Below, one piece after another: positions 1 to 8,256 of a DNA stretch of 20,000 bases. The position numbers and the translations under genes were made by a program. The notes below the pieces were generated by a model. That model searched no databases. It saw only the letters and a list, made by a program, of their open reading frames with translations, and was not told the origin of the DNA. This DNA comes from Paulinella micropora (taxonomy: Eukaryota; Cercozoa; Imbricatea; Euglyphida; Paulinellidae), in the NCBI GenBank assembly GCA_019918135.1, contig WBZZ01002838.1:1-20000 (forward strand). The letters are read 5' to 3'. Positions within the stretch are counted from its first letter, which is position 1. Every line of letters starts with the position of its first letter.

Positions 1-1215
1 TTGATATTTCCTCCTCCACCAGCAGAGACAGACTTCTGTGTAAAAGTTTCAATACATCACTCGGCGATAGGTATATATATCATAACTTCTAAGATTGATT
101 TGTTGAGTTGATTGAGAATTTACATATAGTTTAAAAATTGTTGTTCCGTTTGCGATAGCACTCGCCTTTGTGTCAGTATCTACAATTGAATACTTAGAAT
201 CAACATCTGCAAAACCTGTGCCAGTTAGTGTTCCATTTTAATACCATTCTGACAACATTTGACTTAGTATCTTCATTTGTAATACTTATCAATGTGGGAT
301 AAACATTTTGAATAATTTGTTAAATTAGCACCGCCCGCATCAAATGTTGTTTTATTCTGATACTAATAATAGGGCTTTCAGTTGTGTTTGCTGCTTTACT
401 TCCTTCCACTTCGTTTGTTATAGTGGTATTAATAGTATTCGTTCCTTCAATGAATAAACTAGCACTCGCTGTTTTAAGTGATTGTATTCCAGTCTTTGCA
501 TCATTTCTCATTACCGCTGTAAAAGGTAATGTTGTATTTCGCAGGCTTACACCATTATTAGCATTCGCATAGTCAATCATATGAACTAATTGAAATAATC
601 CTGTTATGGGATTTTCAAAATAAACTTAATAGCACCAAAACCTAAATATTGAAATTGAATTTGAAATACATTTCCTTTACTCCAGTCTAAGTTTGGCATA
701 GCCAAAGTTCCATCGCAAGGGTCGTCCCAGTCTTCTTGGTCAATATAATCTGCACCACCTCCCGCATTATGTGCGATATTCATTCCTGCTTGATTTTTGT
801 AAAAATAAAATCCATCGTTAAGGTCATTTCCTATTCCAATATATGAATAGTAATCTTTTGTATCGTCCGTTGTCCATAGAGCAGTAAATCGGGCTAGGAC
901 ACCCATTCCAGTTCTATATTTTATTCTCCTTTTACTTACCAGTCTAGCATCTGCCGTAGCATCCGCAGTTGTTTTCACTTCAGCCATATTATTCAAAAAT
1001 GACACAGACGATTTTGTTTCTGTTTTTGTCCATATCCTAGTATTAATTGTATATGGAAAGATTTCTTGTAATACTGGTGTTAATTGACCTACTACTGCTT
1101 CGCCAAAAGCGGTTTTTGAATTATTTGTTTCAATATCACCATCATATCCAACCCTGACGTTTATAAATTCTCCGTCTGGATTTTGTGCGATTAAATTTCT
1201 CTGGTGAGTAGTCAT
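1..1215 (-). pseudogene. Putative virion surface/attachment protein, frameshifted, cut by window edge
   Basis: The first 203 codons are open from an ATG at 1215 to 604. The reading then continues leftwards only by changing frame near 615, 340, 305 and 235, so about 400 codons are recognisable with at least four single-base breaks. The protein looks beta-rich with no membrane segment. Around the first break it has aromatic/Gly-rich strands (FQYLGFGAIKF) followed by a HMIDYANANNG segment. I recall this kind of pattern in putative attachment or fibre-like proteins of aquatic phages and Polinton-like viruses, but no database was checked. A TATA-like box lies just before the ATG. The gene follows the capsid gene in the same direction with a 50-bp gap, which fits a late structural protein. 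Identity is uncertain; the breaks are directly visible. Confidence 0.5.
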
Positions 1216-1265
1216 CTCTTGTGTATATAAAACAAAAAAATATTTTTTATTTTTATTATTCTTTT
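1216..1265 (-). promoter_or_regulatory. AT-rich gap with TATA-like motif before the 1215 gene
   Basis: On the minus strand this 50-bp gap is a T/A-rich tract ending in TATATACACAAGAG directly before the ATG. The same TATATAC-type string lies just before the starts at 7511, 12207 and 13359, which suggests a viral promoter with a very short leader. There is no palindromic module in this gap. Confidence 0.45.
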
Positions 1266-2750
1266 TTAACTCATTAGAATTTCAACTCCTTTAACAAGCA
1301 CACTACGTTGAAGAATGGCGAATGTGTAATGGTTGAGATTAGTTATGCCATTACCGCTTGCATTAGCACTCGTATTTGAAACAAATTCATATCGTCGTTC
1401 AGTGTCAAGGCTCAAACCGCTCACCTCATAGCCGTCGGTGTCCTTATCGCACAGCGGGCGGTTATTGTCCCAAGTATCTACATGGAACCAGTTGTAATGA
1501 TAGACATCACTGTTTAGGATAGCACTCCCCTTCAACTTATCCTTCAAAATCATATAGTCTTCATTCTCAGAAGTGTCAATGTCAAATTGTTGAAGACGAG
1601 AGCCGTCAAGGGTCGTATAATAAGAAATAATTTTAGCATCCGCCCTGTTGTCATTATCAAAAGAAGTATTAGCACTCTCAGTGAAATGAAAGGCTGAAGT
1701 ATAAATACGACGAATTCTTTCACCCTGCGAGCGATTCATCTTAATAACATAATTTTGACTTTGTGTTGATAGGCTCTGCTTCCAAGCGATAGGATACTCA
1801 ATCTTAAATGGAAAACCTTCACCCGCAATCTTTTGCTGGACACCAAGGATGACATTTGGGTCAGTCTCAACAGCAAGGAATAGATTTAGGTTAGAGACGA
1901 TAGCGCCAGAGGTTGTAGCTGCAGCACCAGTGGCAATAGAACTTACATTAGTGCCATAGAATGAAGAGCGGTTGGTTTCAGCCCACACAATCCGCAAATC
2001 CAAAATTTCATTAAACCCAATAGTCTTATCCAGTTCAAAAATAGTACCAAACAGCATACCCAAAGGAAACTTAACATTAATAACAGGGGTGGCAGTATTA
2101 TCACCACCACCTTCAAAATACTTAGCCTCCTCGAAAGGAACATTAACAAGGCTATAAGTTCCAGCAGTGCTATCAGCGAGAGCGGTATCATCATTACGGC
2201 GGGCATTAACAAGAGGCACTTTGTAATATCCTTGAACTGCAGCCTTAAGACCTGCAACATCTGCCGCATCAGTAATTGTTTTTCTTTCCGCTACGGTTCC
2301 AATTTCAACTTTTCCCGCATTACACTTTTGAAGCATAGCACCACTACCCACACCAGCACCATGATTTTCAAGTGCCATAAATTTTTCATACTTCATTTCT
2401 GGTTTCCATATAACCTTTGTGTAATTACCCACATGTTGAAGATTACACAGATACTGCCCGCTTCGGCTTTGCAATTCAATAGTTTTAATCATAGACAGAC
2501 AATCCATATAAATACGATTGTAGCGGCCCGCACCCCCGCACCAGACGGAGTGTAAGTAAATTGCAACACACTCCTCGCAAGGTTCAAAGGACGAGTAGGA
2601 ATTTCAAATGTGTTTTCCATACCACCAGCAGTAGTAAGTGCGACAGGTTGCGAGCCTTCACGGGTGGTAAGTTTGCTTGCTTAATTCATACTTACCAGTG
2701 AGCAGTTCCTTAGTCTGATGGACTAGTTCTCCTCCGTATTGGACAGGCAT
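1266..2750 (-). CDS. MCP: Major capsid protein (double jelly-roll type), N-terminal part frameshifted
   Basis: The last 413 codons (2507-1266) are open. The natural start is an ATG at 2750 (MPVQYGGELVHQTKELL), reached through two frame changes, near 2677 and in a G-rich run near 2530. Total length is about 490 codons, right for a Polinton-like or virophage capsid protein. The N-terminal region contains GGMENTFEIPTRPLN, a kind of segment I recall from Polinton-like virus capsid proteins; the rest is beta-rich and Gly/Asn/Thr-rich with no membrane helix. It would form the pseudo-hexameric capsomers of the icosahedral shell. It sits directly after the penton-like gene, the usual pairing. The two breaks mean this copy may not be functional unless they are sequencing errors. 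The assignment rests on length, composition, context and remembered motifs. Confidence 0.68.
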
Positions 2751-2836
2751 TTTTTGTTTTGTTTTTGAAGTAGTGTAAATTGATTAATACACAAAATATA
2801 TTTATACAAAAAAAATAATTAAATCAAAAATAAATT

Positions 2837-3007
2837 GATATTTTATTCTGACTTCGTCATCATAAAACATCGTAAAAAAATAATTAATGGTTGTCGATGT
2901 TTGAGATTATAGATTCAACAAGTTGAATCCATAGCGAGAGTGCGTAGCACGACCATCTCGTAGAGTGATTACGCCCTTCGGGCAGTAAAGCGCAATTCTC
3001 AAATATC
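2837..3007. repeat. Compound palindromic intergenic module, copy 1 (expanded right half)
   Basis: It begins GATATTTTATTC and ends CTCAAATATC. ACATCG (2867-2872) and CGATGT (2895-2900) face each other around an AT-rich centre. The left half folds as TTTTA/TAAAA with an inner TGAC-ttc-GTCA. The right half is bounded by TTTGAGA/TCTCAAA and holds three extra small hairpins: TTCAA-caag-TTGAA, GTGC-gta-GCAC and GCCC-ttc-GGGC. Its right end supplies the TGA stop of the penton-like gene. Confidence 0.75.
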
Positions 3008-3818
3008 ATCTGGATTTCAACAAATTGAAAAATGAATTAAATAAACTAAAATAATTAGTTTCACGATAAACCAACAAAGTCATAACGATACCTAACCCAT
3101 TAAGATTTATTGCTTGGTCATTTTCGTCCGTCAGGTAAAACCTAAATACATTGTTTGAATTTGCGGACAATGTTTTTCCATATTCGCTACCTGAGCCGTC
3201 ATAAATGACAGAACCAAAAGGAATTTCGTTTGCAGTGTATATTTCTTGTAGCACATGATTATCTCCTTCATTCACTAAATCCGATTGAAGATAAAGAGTT
3301 TTTTCACCAGTTAAAATAATTACATTTGGCGATTTAATAAAATCATTAGCAAAGAAATATGTTGAATTTCTATCAAAACCCATAACTTCATGAATACGGG
3401 TATCAGCATCAAATATAAACCGCGGTTGAATACCTCCGTTATTTGAAACACTGAATGTTAATTTGCCATCCTCCGCTTCCGTGTTTGTATTGTTGCTTGA
3501 GACTACATAAGTATAATCATTCGGACTTTCTGCCGTCAGTATCTCGGCTAGTTTATTTTTTAAGTTGTTCATTGTGTAGTTGCCCTCAGGTATTGTAATT
3601 AAAGCCTCATATCCGTCTTCGGATAATGTAAAAGTATTATATGGTGAGGCCACAGAGTAATACGACTTTGGAACATAGATATGAAGAATTTTACAATGTG
3701 TGGGATTGTCTAGTCCCTTCATATTGATTTCGTGTGTAAAGTCGCTGTCTGTTCCCGTTATTCTATTTTTACTATTTATGTAATAGATACCAGAACTTCT
3801 TCCTCCCTTGTACTCCAT
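3006..3818 (-). CDS. Penton-like minor capsid protein (intact)
   Basis: An open frame of 270 codons from the ATG at 3818 (MEYKGGRSSGIYYINSKNR). An upstream in-frame start at 3851 would add 11 residues, but it lies inside the neighbouring palindrome, so 3818 is preferred. The N-terminal IYYINSKNRITGT-DFTHEI segment, then IYVPKSYYS with NTFTLSEDGY and IPEGNYT, match a pattern I recall in penton / minor capsid proteins of Polinton-like viruses (single jelly-roll capsid vertices). No transmembrane segment. It lies between protease and capsid genes, as the minor capsid gene does in mavirus. It is one of the few unbroken genes of the element. The TGA stop overlaps module copy 1 and the start is two bases from module copy 2. 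Function is inferred from motif memory and context. Confidence 0.6.
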   Translation of the reverse strand: MEYKGGRSSGIYYINSKNRITGTDSDFTHEINMKGLDNPTHCKILHIYVPKSYYSVASPYNTFTLSEDGYEALITIPEGNYTMNNLKNKLAEILTAESPNDYTYVVSSNNTNTEAEDGKLTFSVSNNGGIQPRFIFDADTRIHEVMGFDRNSTYFFANDFIKSPNVIILTGEKTLYLQSDLVNEGDNHVLQEIYTANEIPFGSVIYDGSGSEYGKTLSANSNNVFRFYLTDENDQAINLNGLGIVMTLLVYRETNYFSLFNSFFNLLKSR

Positions 3819-3819
3819 T

Positions 3820-3966
3820 GATATTTTAGAATCGCGCTTTGTGCTCCGCACTCTCGCTTATTCTAAAACATCGTTTTTTCTTTTTCAAAAAAATTAATGC
3901 TTATTGTAATCCTTAAAAGTGCGTAGCCCCCGATGTTTGTTGAAGACGTAGTCTGAAACAAATATC
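3820..3966. repeat. Compound palindromic intergenic module, copy 2
   Basis: The left half is TTTTAGAAT/ATTCTAAAA with inner GTGC-tcc-GCAC. ACATCG (3868-3873) and CGATGT (3931-3936) flank an AT-rich centre. The right half is TTTGT/ACAAA with inner AGAC-gta-GTCT, ending in AATATC at 3961-3966, with a second AAATATCA at 3971-3978. It lies between the start of the penton-like gene and the stop of the protease gene. Confidence 0.78.
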
Positions 3967-3979
3967 AAATAAATATCAT

Positions 3980-4848
3980 TTACAAAAAGGTGTCAAAGCC
4001 ATAACCATTCTGTGCTTTTAATTTTTCTGCTTCTTCTTCTTTTAAGTCTGTGTAGCCACTGGCAAACTTAAATTTAATACCTTTTGCTCGCTCCATTAGA
4101 AACCTCATACTATGCCAACCACACGTGTCTGATGTGTCTGATTGTTGTTTTACTTGATTGACCTTCATTAATAAATAACTATCGGGGCGGCTTCGATCAA
4201 TTAGTTGTTTTATTTGTTGCTGAAAGTCTTCTGTCGGCTCGTAAAGTGCTAATGGGTCATACACTTCAACACTCCTGTCTTTATCTAGACTTACCCATAT
4301 TGCAATCCAATGAGACCCCGCTTGTTTGTGATTGTCCAAATTCATAATGAATCCGTATCGCTTTCTGCTTCCGGGCTTCAACTTGTAGATTTCATCACTG
4401 GCTATCGCTCCGAGATACCATCCATATTTTTCATTATATTGTCTATTTCATTAGTCATTAGTCCCCGCCCCTCACCCTGCTGTGGCTCCTCTGGCTGTTG
4501 CTGTCCAAAGGACGCATCACCAACTTCGTTGGTGCGCTCCTCTGTCTGTGGTTGTGGCGTCTCCGCGACGCTCGTGGGTATGGTAGGGGTTGAAATCCCC
4601 TCCTCTGGCTCTGGTTGCTGTGGTTGTGGCTCTGGTTGCTGTGGTTGTGTCTCTAATGGCTGTGGTAGTTGTTGTGGCATTCCCTCGTCAATATTCAAAT
4701 CATTTGAAACTTGTTTATCTACATTTGTGTCTATGGTCATTTTGTTCGTTAGAGTATTTACAAAATTATGTTTGTTCATTGTGTGTTTCCAATCTTTGCG
4801 AGCTAAGTATTTTTTTATTTTCGCTATTGAAAATACTTTATTTATCAT
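3980..4848 (-). pseudogene. PRO: Adenain/Ulp1-type cysteine protease with Gln/Pro-rich N-terminal region, one frameshift
   Basis: The catalytic part is the frame 4381-3980. In its own numbering it has His24 (GSHW), Asp42 (VYDPLA), Gln80 and Cys87 (DTCGWHS), with Gln and Cys six residues apart, the His-Asp-Gln-Cys arrangement of adenovirus-type maturation proteases. A single-base break near 4395-4405 separates it from the upstream frame, which supplies a Q/P/E-rich low-complexity stretch (about 4480-4690) and an N-terminal basic region. The upstream frame can start at ATG 4848, which overlaps the TGA of the preceding gene (ATGA). It would cleave capsid precursors during virion maturation. Several virophages and Polintons carry this gene next to the capsid genes. 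The family call is strong; the exact N-terminus is uncertain, because the two genes before it may belong to the same protein. Confidence 0.8.
4518..4534. repeat. Perfect hairpin inside the protease coding region
   Basis: CACCAAC-ttc-GTTGGTG, a 7-bp perfect stem with a three-base ttc loop. It has the same short-stem, three-base-loop form as the small hairpins in the intergenic modules, but lies inside the Gln/Pro-rich coding stretch. Confidence 0.6.
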
Positions 4849-5276
4849 TTCGTCCAATGTATGGGTAATTTTCTACCTGTACCTCCTTGTTTCCCCATAT
4901 ACTCATCATACTTAGCATAATCTGCTATTTTCTTTTTTATTTGTTTCTCATCGCTTCCTACATTAATTTTAAACCTTTTTACCATCGCCATAATCCATTC
5001 GCTATTTTCTCTATGTTTCAATTTTGTATGTCCGTCCATTTCAAGTTTCCTTTTTAAGGCCCGCGATAAATCAACGATTTTTATTTCTGGTAAATACTTT
5101 TTTGATAAGGCATCTTTCATTGTTTGCTTAAATTGTAAATTTTTAACATCATTTTCCGCTGCTTGCCCCTTTTTTTCTTCTTGTGCTAGTGCTTTCCTCA
5201 TATCAGTCAGTTTTACATTTTTCTGTTTCAATAATTTAATACCATCTGCTGTTTTTTGTATCATACTATCAGTCAT
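4845..5276 (-). CDS. Lysine-rich hypothetical protein, 143 aa, possibly middle part of a longer protein
   Basis: Open for 143 codons from ATG 5276, Lys-rich (pI clearly basic), predicted mostly helical, no membrane segment. Its start overlaps the stop of the upstream 241-codon frame in an A7-TG-A run, and its own stop overlaps the next start, also as ATGA. No family is recognised. Viral polycistronic reading is possible, but in a region with many single-base breaks it is equally plausible that this is the middle of one roughly 670-codon protein running from 5998 to 3980 and ending in the protease. It lies within a stretch bounded by palindromic modules on both sides, so it is probably on one transcript with the protease. 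Confidence 0.5.
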   Translation of the reverse strand: MTDSMIQKTADGIKLLKQKNVKLTDMRKALAQEEKKGQAAENDVKNLQFKQTMKDALSKKYLPEIKIVDLSRALKRKLEMDGHTKLKHRENSEWIMAMVKRFKINVGSDEKQIKKKIADYAKYDEYMGKQGGTGRKLPIHWTK

Positions 5277-5998
5277 TTTTTTATCTCTTCATCAGTATAA
5301 TAAGCGGATTTCAAAAGTTTTATGTTTTCATCTAGTTCAGTGTCTTCTGCAGTAGGGGGTTTTGGAAGTGGTGTCGCTGGTGTAGGTGATTGATTATTCA
5401 CCGCTTGTATAAGTTGTGGTTGATATTGTGGCGGTGGTAATGCCTGTATCCTATTTTTTCTATCTTCTTCATATTTTACATCATCTATGAGTTTTTGCTC
5501 CCTTCTTAGTTCTCTGGCTTTTTGTTCTTGTCGTTCCTTAATATCTGATAGTTCATTGCGGTGTATCCTTGCTAACTCATCCTGCCTTTCCTTAGCATCT
5601 GCTATGTCTTTTCTTTCTTGCCTCTTCTTTTCTTCTTCAGCATCAACTCGTGCTTTTTTCTCTTTTTGGTCAATCTCATCAATCTTTTCGTATTTTTCCC
5701 TTCTGAGTTTGTCTAAGTGGTCATTAATGGCAGTTCTAGTATTTTGTTCAATCTCCGACAAACTCTGGACTTTTCTTAAGTCTTCTTTTCGCTTAGGTGC
5801 TCGCCTTGTCCGTGGTCTGCTTAAGTATTTCATAAAAAGTTTAACAATTTGAAGTGTGCTCATATCATTTGTCTTTTTACCGAAATTAAGATAATATTTT
5901 TTACCCTTCTGGATAATATACGGCTTCCCGCTCTTATTCCTATAAACCCTCGGGGGTCTTACCTTAGCCTTCCTTGTTTTTTTGGTTTTAGCAACCAT
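5273..5998 (-). CDS. Basic coiled-coil virion-associated protein candidate, 241 aa
   Basis: Open from ATG 5998 (MVAKTKKTRKAKVRPPRVYR). The N-terminal 60 residues are strongly basic and contain a YRNKSGKPYIIQKGKKYYL segment. Residues about 70-185 are a long charged Glu/Lys/Arg helix (coiled coil), followed by a Pro-rich linker (residues 186-220) and a short acidic tail. I recall similar YR-GKPY-GKK-Y starts in Polinton-like virus proteins but cannot name a function; DNA packing or scaffold is a guess. The start is seven bases from module copy 3. The stop lies in a seven-A run overlapping the next start, so it may be joined with the following frame. Confidence 0.55.
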   Translation of the reverse strand: MVAKTKKTRKAKVRPPRVYRNKSGKPYIIQKGKKYYLNFGKKTNDMSTLQIVKLFMKYLSRPRTRRAPKRKEDLRKVQSLSEIEQNTRTAINDHLDKLRREKYEKIDEIDQKEKKARVDAEEEKKRQERKDIADAKERQDELARIHRNELSDIKERQEQKARELRREQKLIDDVKYEEDRKNRIQALPPPQYQPQLIQAVNNQSPTPATPLPKPPTAEDTELDENIKLLKSAYYTDEEIKK

Positions 5999-6004
5999 TC
6001 TATA

Positions 6005-6126
6005 GATAGTTTAGAATTGCGTTTCGTGCTATCGCACTCTCACTTATTCTAAACCATCGTTTTTTTATTTTAGGAAAAAATAATGGTCATCGATGTTTTG
6101 TGATGATGAAGTCAGAACAAAATATC
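6005..6126. repeat. Compound palindromic intergenic module, copy 3
   Basis: The left half is GTTTAGAAT/ATTCTAAAC with inner GTGC-tatc-GCAC. The centre is CCATCG (6054-6059, one mismatch to ACATCG) facing CGATGT (6091-6096) across an AT-rich tract. The right half is TTTTGT/ACAAAA, ending AATATC, with a second ATATCA at 6131-6136. It lies between the start of the coiled-coil gene and the stop of the small basic gene. The outer stem bases differ from copy 2 but still pair. Confidence 0.78.
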
Positions 6127-6138
6127 AAAAATATCATT

Positions 6139-6466
6139 TTAAAACTTAAGGGCACCTCGTCCTCTCTGCTTACCATACCCCAGTCTTGATGCTACAGCAC
6201 CAACACTACCAGCGTAAGGCACCCCGACACTACTTAATGCTCCCGCAGTCCTAGAGATTAACTTATTACCGCGAAGAAATTTATCAACGGCCATTGCGGT
6301 TTTGCCAACTTTTTGCCAGTTAATTTTACCGCCAGCCTGTCCCTTGCCTCCTTGCTTCTTCTTCCGTCCAAATCTTCTTTTTACCTCCAGCCATGTTGGT
6401 GCTTGAGTTAATAGTTCGTTTGCCGATTGTTGGAATGACTTCAACACGAGATGTCTTCACTACCAT
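6139..6466 (-). pseudogene. Small basic Gly-rich protein, about 108 aa, with an early frameshift
   Basis: From about 6447 to 6139 the frame is open for 102 codons, but without an ATG at its start. The nearest ATG, at 6466 (MVVKTSR), is in another frame, so one single-base break between 6466 and 6445 is likely. The product is basic: a KRRFGRKKKQGGKG patch is followed by a Gly/Ala-rich hydrophobic stretch (AGALSSVGVPYAGSVGAVASRLGYG) and a basic RGRGALKF end. This resembles small virion core or membrane-active proteins in general form (adenovirus-like minor core proteins are an analogy only). No family is recognised. It lies between modules 3 and 4 as a single-gene unit next to the packaging ATPase. 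Confidence 0.5.
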
Positions 6467-6529
6467 ATAATAGAAAGATTTTAAAAAATCTTTCAGCAAA
6501 AATAAAAAATAATTACAAAAATAATTATT

Positions 6530-6695
6530 GATATTTTAGAAATGCGTTTCGTGCTGTCGCACTCTCACTTATTCTAAAACATCGTTTTTCGATGTTTATG
6601 GAAGGGACTATGTCCCTTTCCAAACCCGCGGGGGTATGGTAGAAGTTGTTGAAAACAACACCTCCAAACGAATGAGAGTGTAGTTGATAAATATC
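6530..6695. repeat. Compound palindromic intergenic module, copy 4 (short centre)
   Basis: The left half is TTTTAGAA/TTCTAAAA with inner GTGC-tgtc-GCAC. ACATCG (6579-6584) and CGATGT (6590-6595) are only five bases apart. The right side has an added GGAAGGGAC-tat-GTCCCTTTCC hairpin (6599-6620), a CCCGCGGG palindrome and a less clear right stem, ending AAATATC beside the ATPase stop. Just outside the left end, AAAGATTT/AAATCTTT forms another short hairpin near 6473-6493. Confidence 0.7.
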
Positions 6696-6696
6696 A

Positions 6697-7511
6697 TTAT
6701 TTCATGCGATAGGCAAAATTTTTTCTTAACTCATCATCAACACTTGAGACATAAAGAAAATTAAATCTCTCCTTTGTAGCCTCGTGATACTTTTGAAGAA
6801 AGTAATCAAAGTCAAAAGATAAGTCTAAGTGTTTATACACGAGTTCCATTTTGTCCTGAGATTGATCCGGAAAGATTAATAGATAATCTAACTGCTTAAT
6901 GGCTTCTGGTCTAATGTCGTTTAAATACTGGCTTGACATAATCACCTTTGATTTATAGTGTCTGTTCTTTTTTAACAAATCACTTACTGATTTGTCTCTT
7001 AATCCACTTCCTAAATAGTCCAAAACAAAAACAACCTCTGGAGAAATATACTTACTTTGTCTTTCTTTTTGCCTCCGCTGCGCTCTGTTTCTTTTTTTCT
7101 TCTTTTCCAAAGTAAAGAAATTGTGGCTTCTCTATTTCTTCTTTGTCTTGTTTTACCGTGTTGCTCGTCCTGTCTGTTCAGTTTGTCTAACTCATAATCA
7201 ATGACATTTACACCATCTGATTTAAGAAAGGTATATATTGCCATCGGGTTGCCTCTGTTCTTAAAGTGCTTTACCATTGCTTTATAAATGTAATCCTTGT
7301 GTATCGTTGAAGAAATAATGACAATACTGATTTTTCTGTCTGTAGTCCGTTTCAGTATTTCAAAGAGTGCTGTCGTTTTCCCGATCTTCTTACGGGCGAG
7401 TAGAAATATGTTGACATACGGCTCATTAAATAATTTATAACCTTTTGCTTTTTTGTTTCCATCACCATCTTGTTTTACGGGCTTCACCTTGACATTATTG
7501 ATTTTTTGCAT
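6697..7511 (-). pseudogene. FtsK/HerA-type DNA packaging ATPase, two frameshifts
   Basis: The start is ATG 7511 (MQKINNVKVKPVK); upstream codons to 7550 lack support. A Walker A-like loop ARKKIGKTT is at residues 39-47, with Ala where the first Gly usually is. The reading changes frame near 7160 and again near 7058, where all three frames are used in turn; the middle frame holds a natural helix-forming linker. The last frame carries a Walker B strand, VVFVLD, at about 7025 and the C-terminal half of the ATPase fold. The total is about 270 codons, normal for Polinton, virophage and Polinton-like virus packaging ATPases. It pumps genomic DNA into the preformed capsid. It lies ten bases after the 120-aa gene, with a TATACAC-like box before its ATG. 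The family is fairly secure; as written, the protein is broken. Confidence 0.72.
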
Positions 7512-7521
7512 CGTGTATATT

Positions 7522-7884
7522 CTAAGCAAGAAATTCCAAACACACAACAATTCTTCCCGCTAAATTTCCTGTGTCAATATTTCCGCTGTCAGTTTCAAGG
7601 ACTTTAAATGTATATTGTCCGTCAGTCCATCCGACAACACCCAAATTATAACAGATGTTTGAAATGTTTGCTGTACTGCTGTCCGCAAATGTTCCAATAA
7701 TTCCAATTCTATCCATGTAAAGAATTCTGGTTTTGGTTTCCGTCTGGTCGTTCATATAGTGGATAAATTTTATATTCATTTTGGTGGGTGTGAATGACAT
7801 TTGGATATTTTTATTAAATGTTTTGCTTCCTCCAGCAAAATCATTGCTCAGAAAAATAATCTTTTGGTATTTATAGTCAGCCAT
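7522..7884 (-). CDS. Hypothetical beta-rich structural protein candidate, 120 aa
   Basis: Intact frame from ATG 7884 (MADYKYQKIIFLSNDF) to 7522. The composition, alternating hydrophobic and polar residues with many Thr, Gly, Asn and Asp, suggests a small beta-sandwich. There is no signal peptide or membrane helix. No family is recognised. Its ATG overlaps by two bases the ATG of the divergent small secreted-protein gene on the other strand. It is followed ten bases later by the ATPase, so the two are probably co-transcribed. A minor virion protein is a plausible role from context only. Confidence 0.6.
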   Translation of the reverse strand: MADYKYQKIIFLSNDFAGGSKTFNKNIQMSFTPTKMNIKFIHYMNDQTETKTRILYMDRIGIIGTFADSSTANISNICYNLGVVGWTDGQYTFKVLETDSGNIDTGNLAGRIVVCLEFLA

Positions 7885-8149
7885 GATGTCCTCTATATTA
7901 GTGCTTATAAACTTTTTATTAATTAATATTTATGCTCGGACGGCCTGCGACTTTTACTCTCGGATAAGCGAAAAAAAGAATGAGAGTTGTGCTTATTGTA
8001 TTCAGAAAGGAATAGAAAGAAAATTTAAATGTGTGTATAAGCCTATGAGTGATTGGTGTGTTAGTTTTGATGAAGCCCTTCCTTTAATGTGTTCGGGTAG
8101 TGATGCTTATTGGTATAAAATACACTTATATGAGTGCTTTGATATTTGA
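7883..8149 (+). CDS. Small secreted cysteine-rich protein, 88 aa
   Basis: Open from ATGATG at 7883/7886 to a TGA at 8147-8149. The first 19 residues (MMSSILVLINFLLINIYAR) form a signal peptide or anchor. The remainder has a spaced set of Cys residues (C, CxxC, C, W-C, C, C), which suggests a disulfide-linked extracellular domain; the C-x2-C and WC spacing is loosely PSI/plexin-repeat-like. It is one of few rightward genes in the block and is unbroken. Its stop codon lies inside the left end of module copy 5 (GATATTTGA). It could act in envelope, receptor or host interaction; no family is assigned. Confidence 0.5.
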   Translation: MMSSILVLINFLLINIYARTACDFYSRISEKKNESCAYCIQKGIERKFKCVYKPMSDWCVSFDEALPLMCSGSDAYWYKIHLYECFDI

Positions 8150-8256
8150 GAATTTCACTTCGTGCTGTCGCACTCTCGCTTATTCTCAAACATCGTTTTT
8201 ATACTTTAATGGTGGACGATGTTTTACGAAGGCACGAAGTGCATGAGTAAAATATC
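8141..8256. repeat. Compound palindromic intergenic module, copy 5, between convergent genes
   Basis: The left half is TTTGAGAAT/ATTCTCAAA with inner GTGC-tgtc-GCAC. ACATCG (8190-8195) and CGATGT (8217-8222) flank the AT-rich centre. The right half is TTTTAC/GTAAAA with inner GCAC-gaa-GTGC, ending AAAATATC. Both ends supply stop codons: TGA of the 88-aa gene on the plus strand and TGA of the membrane protein on the minus strand. Confidence 0.8.
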
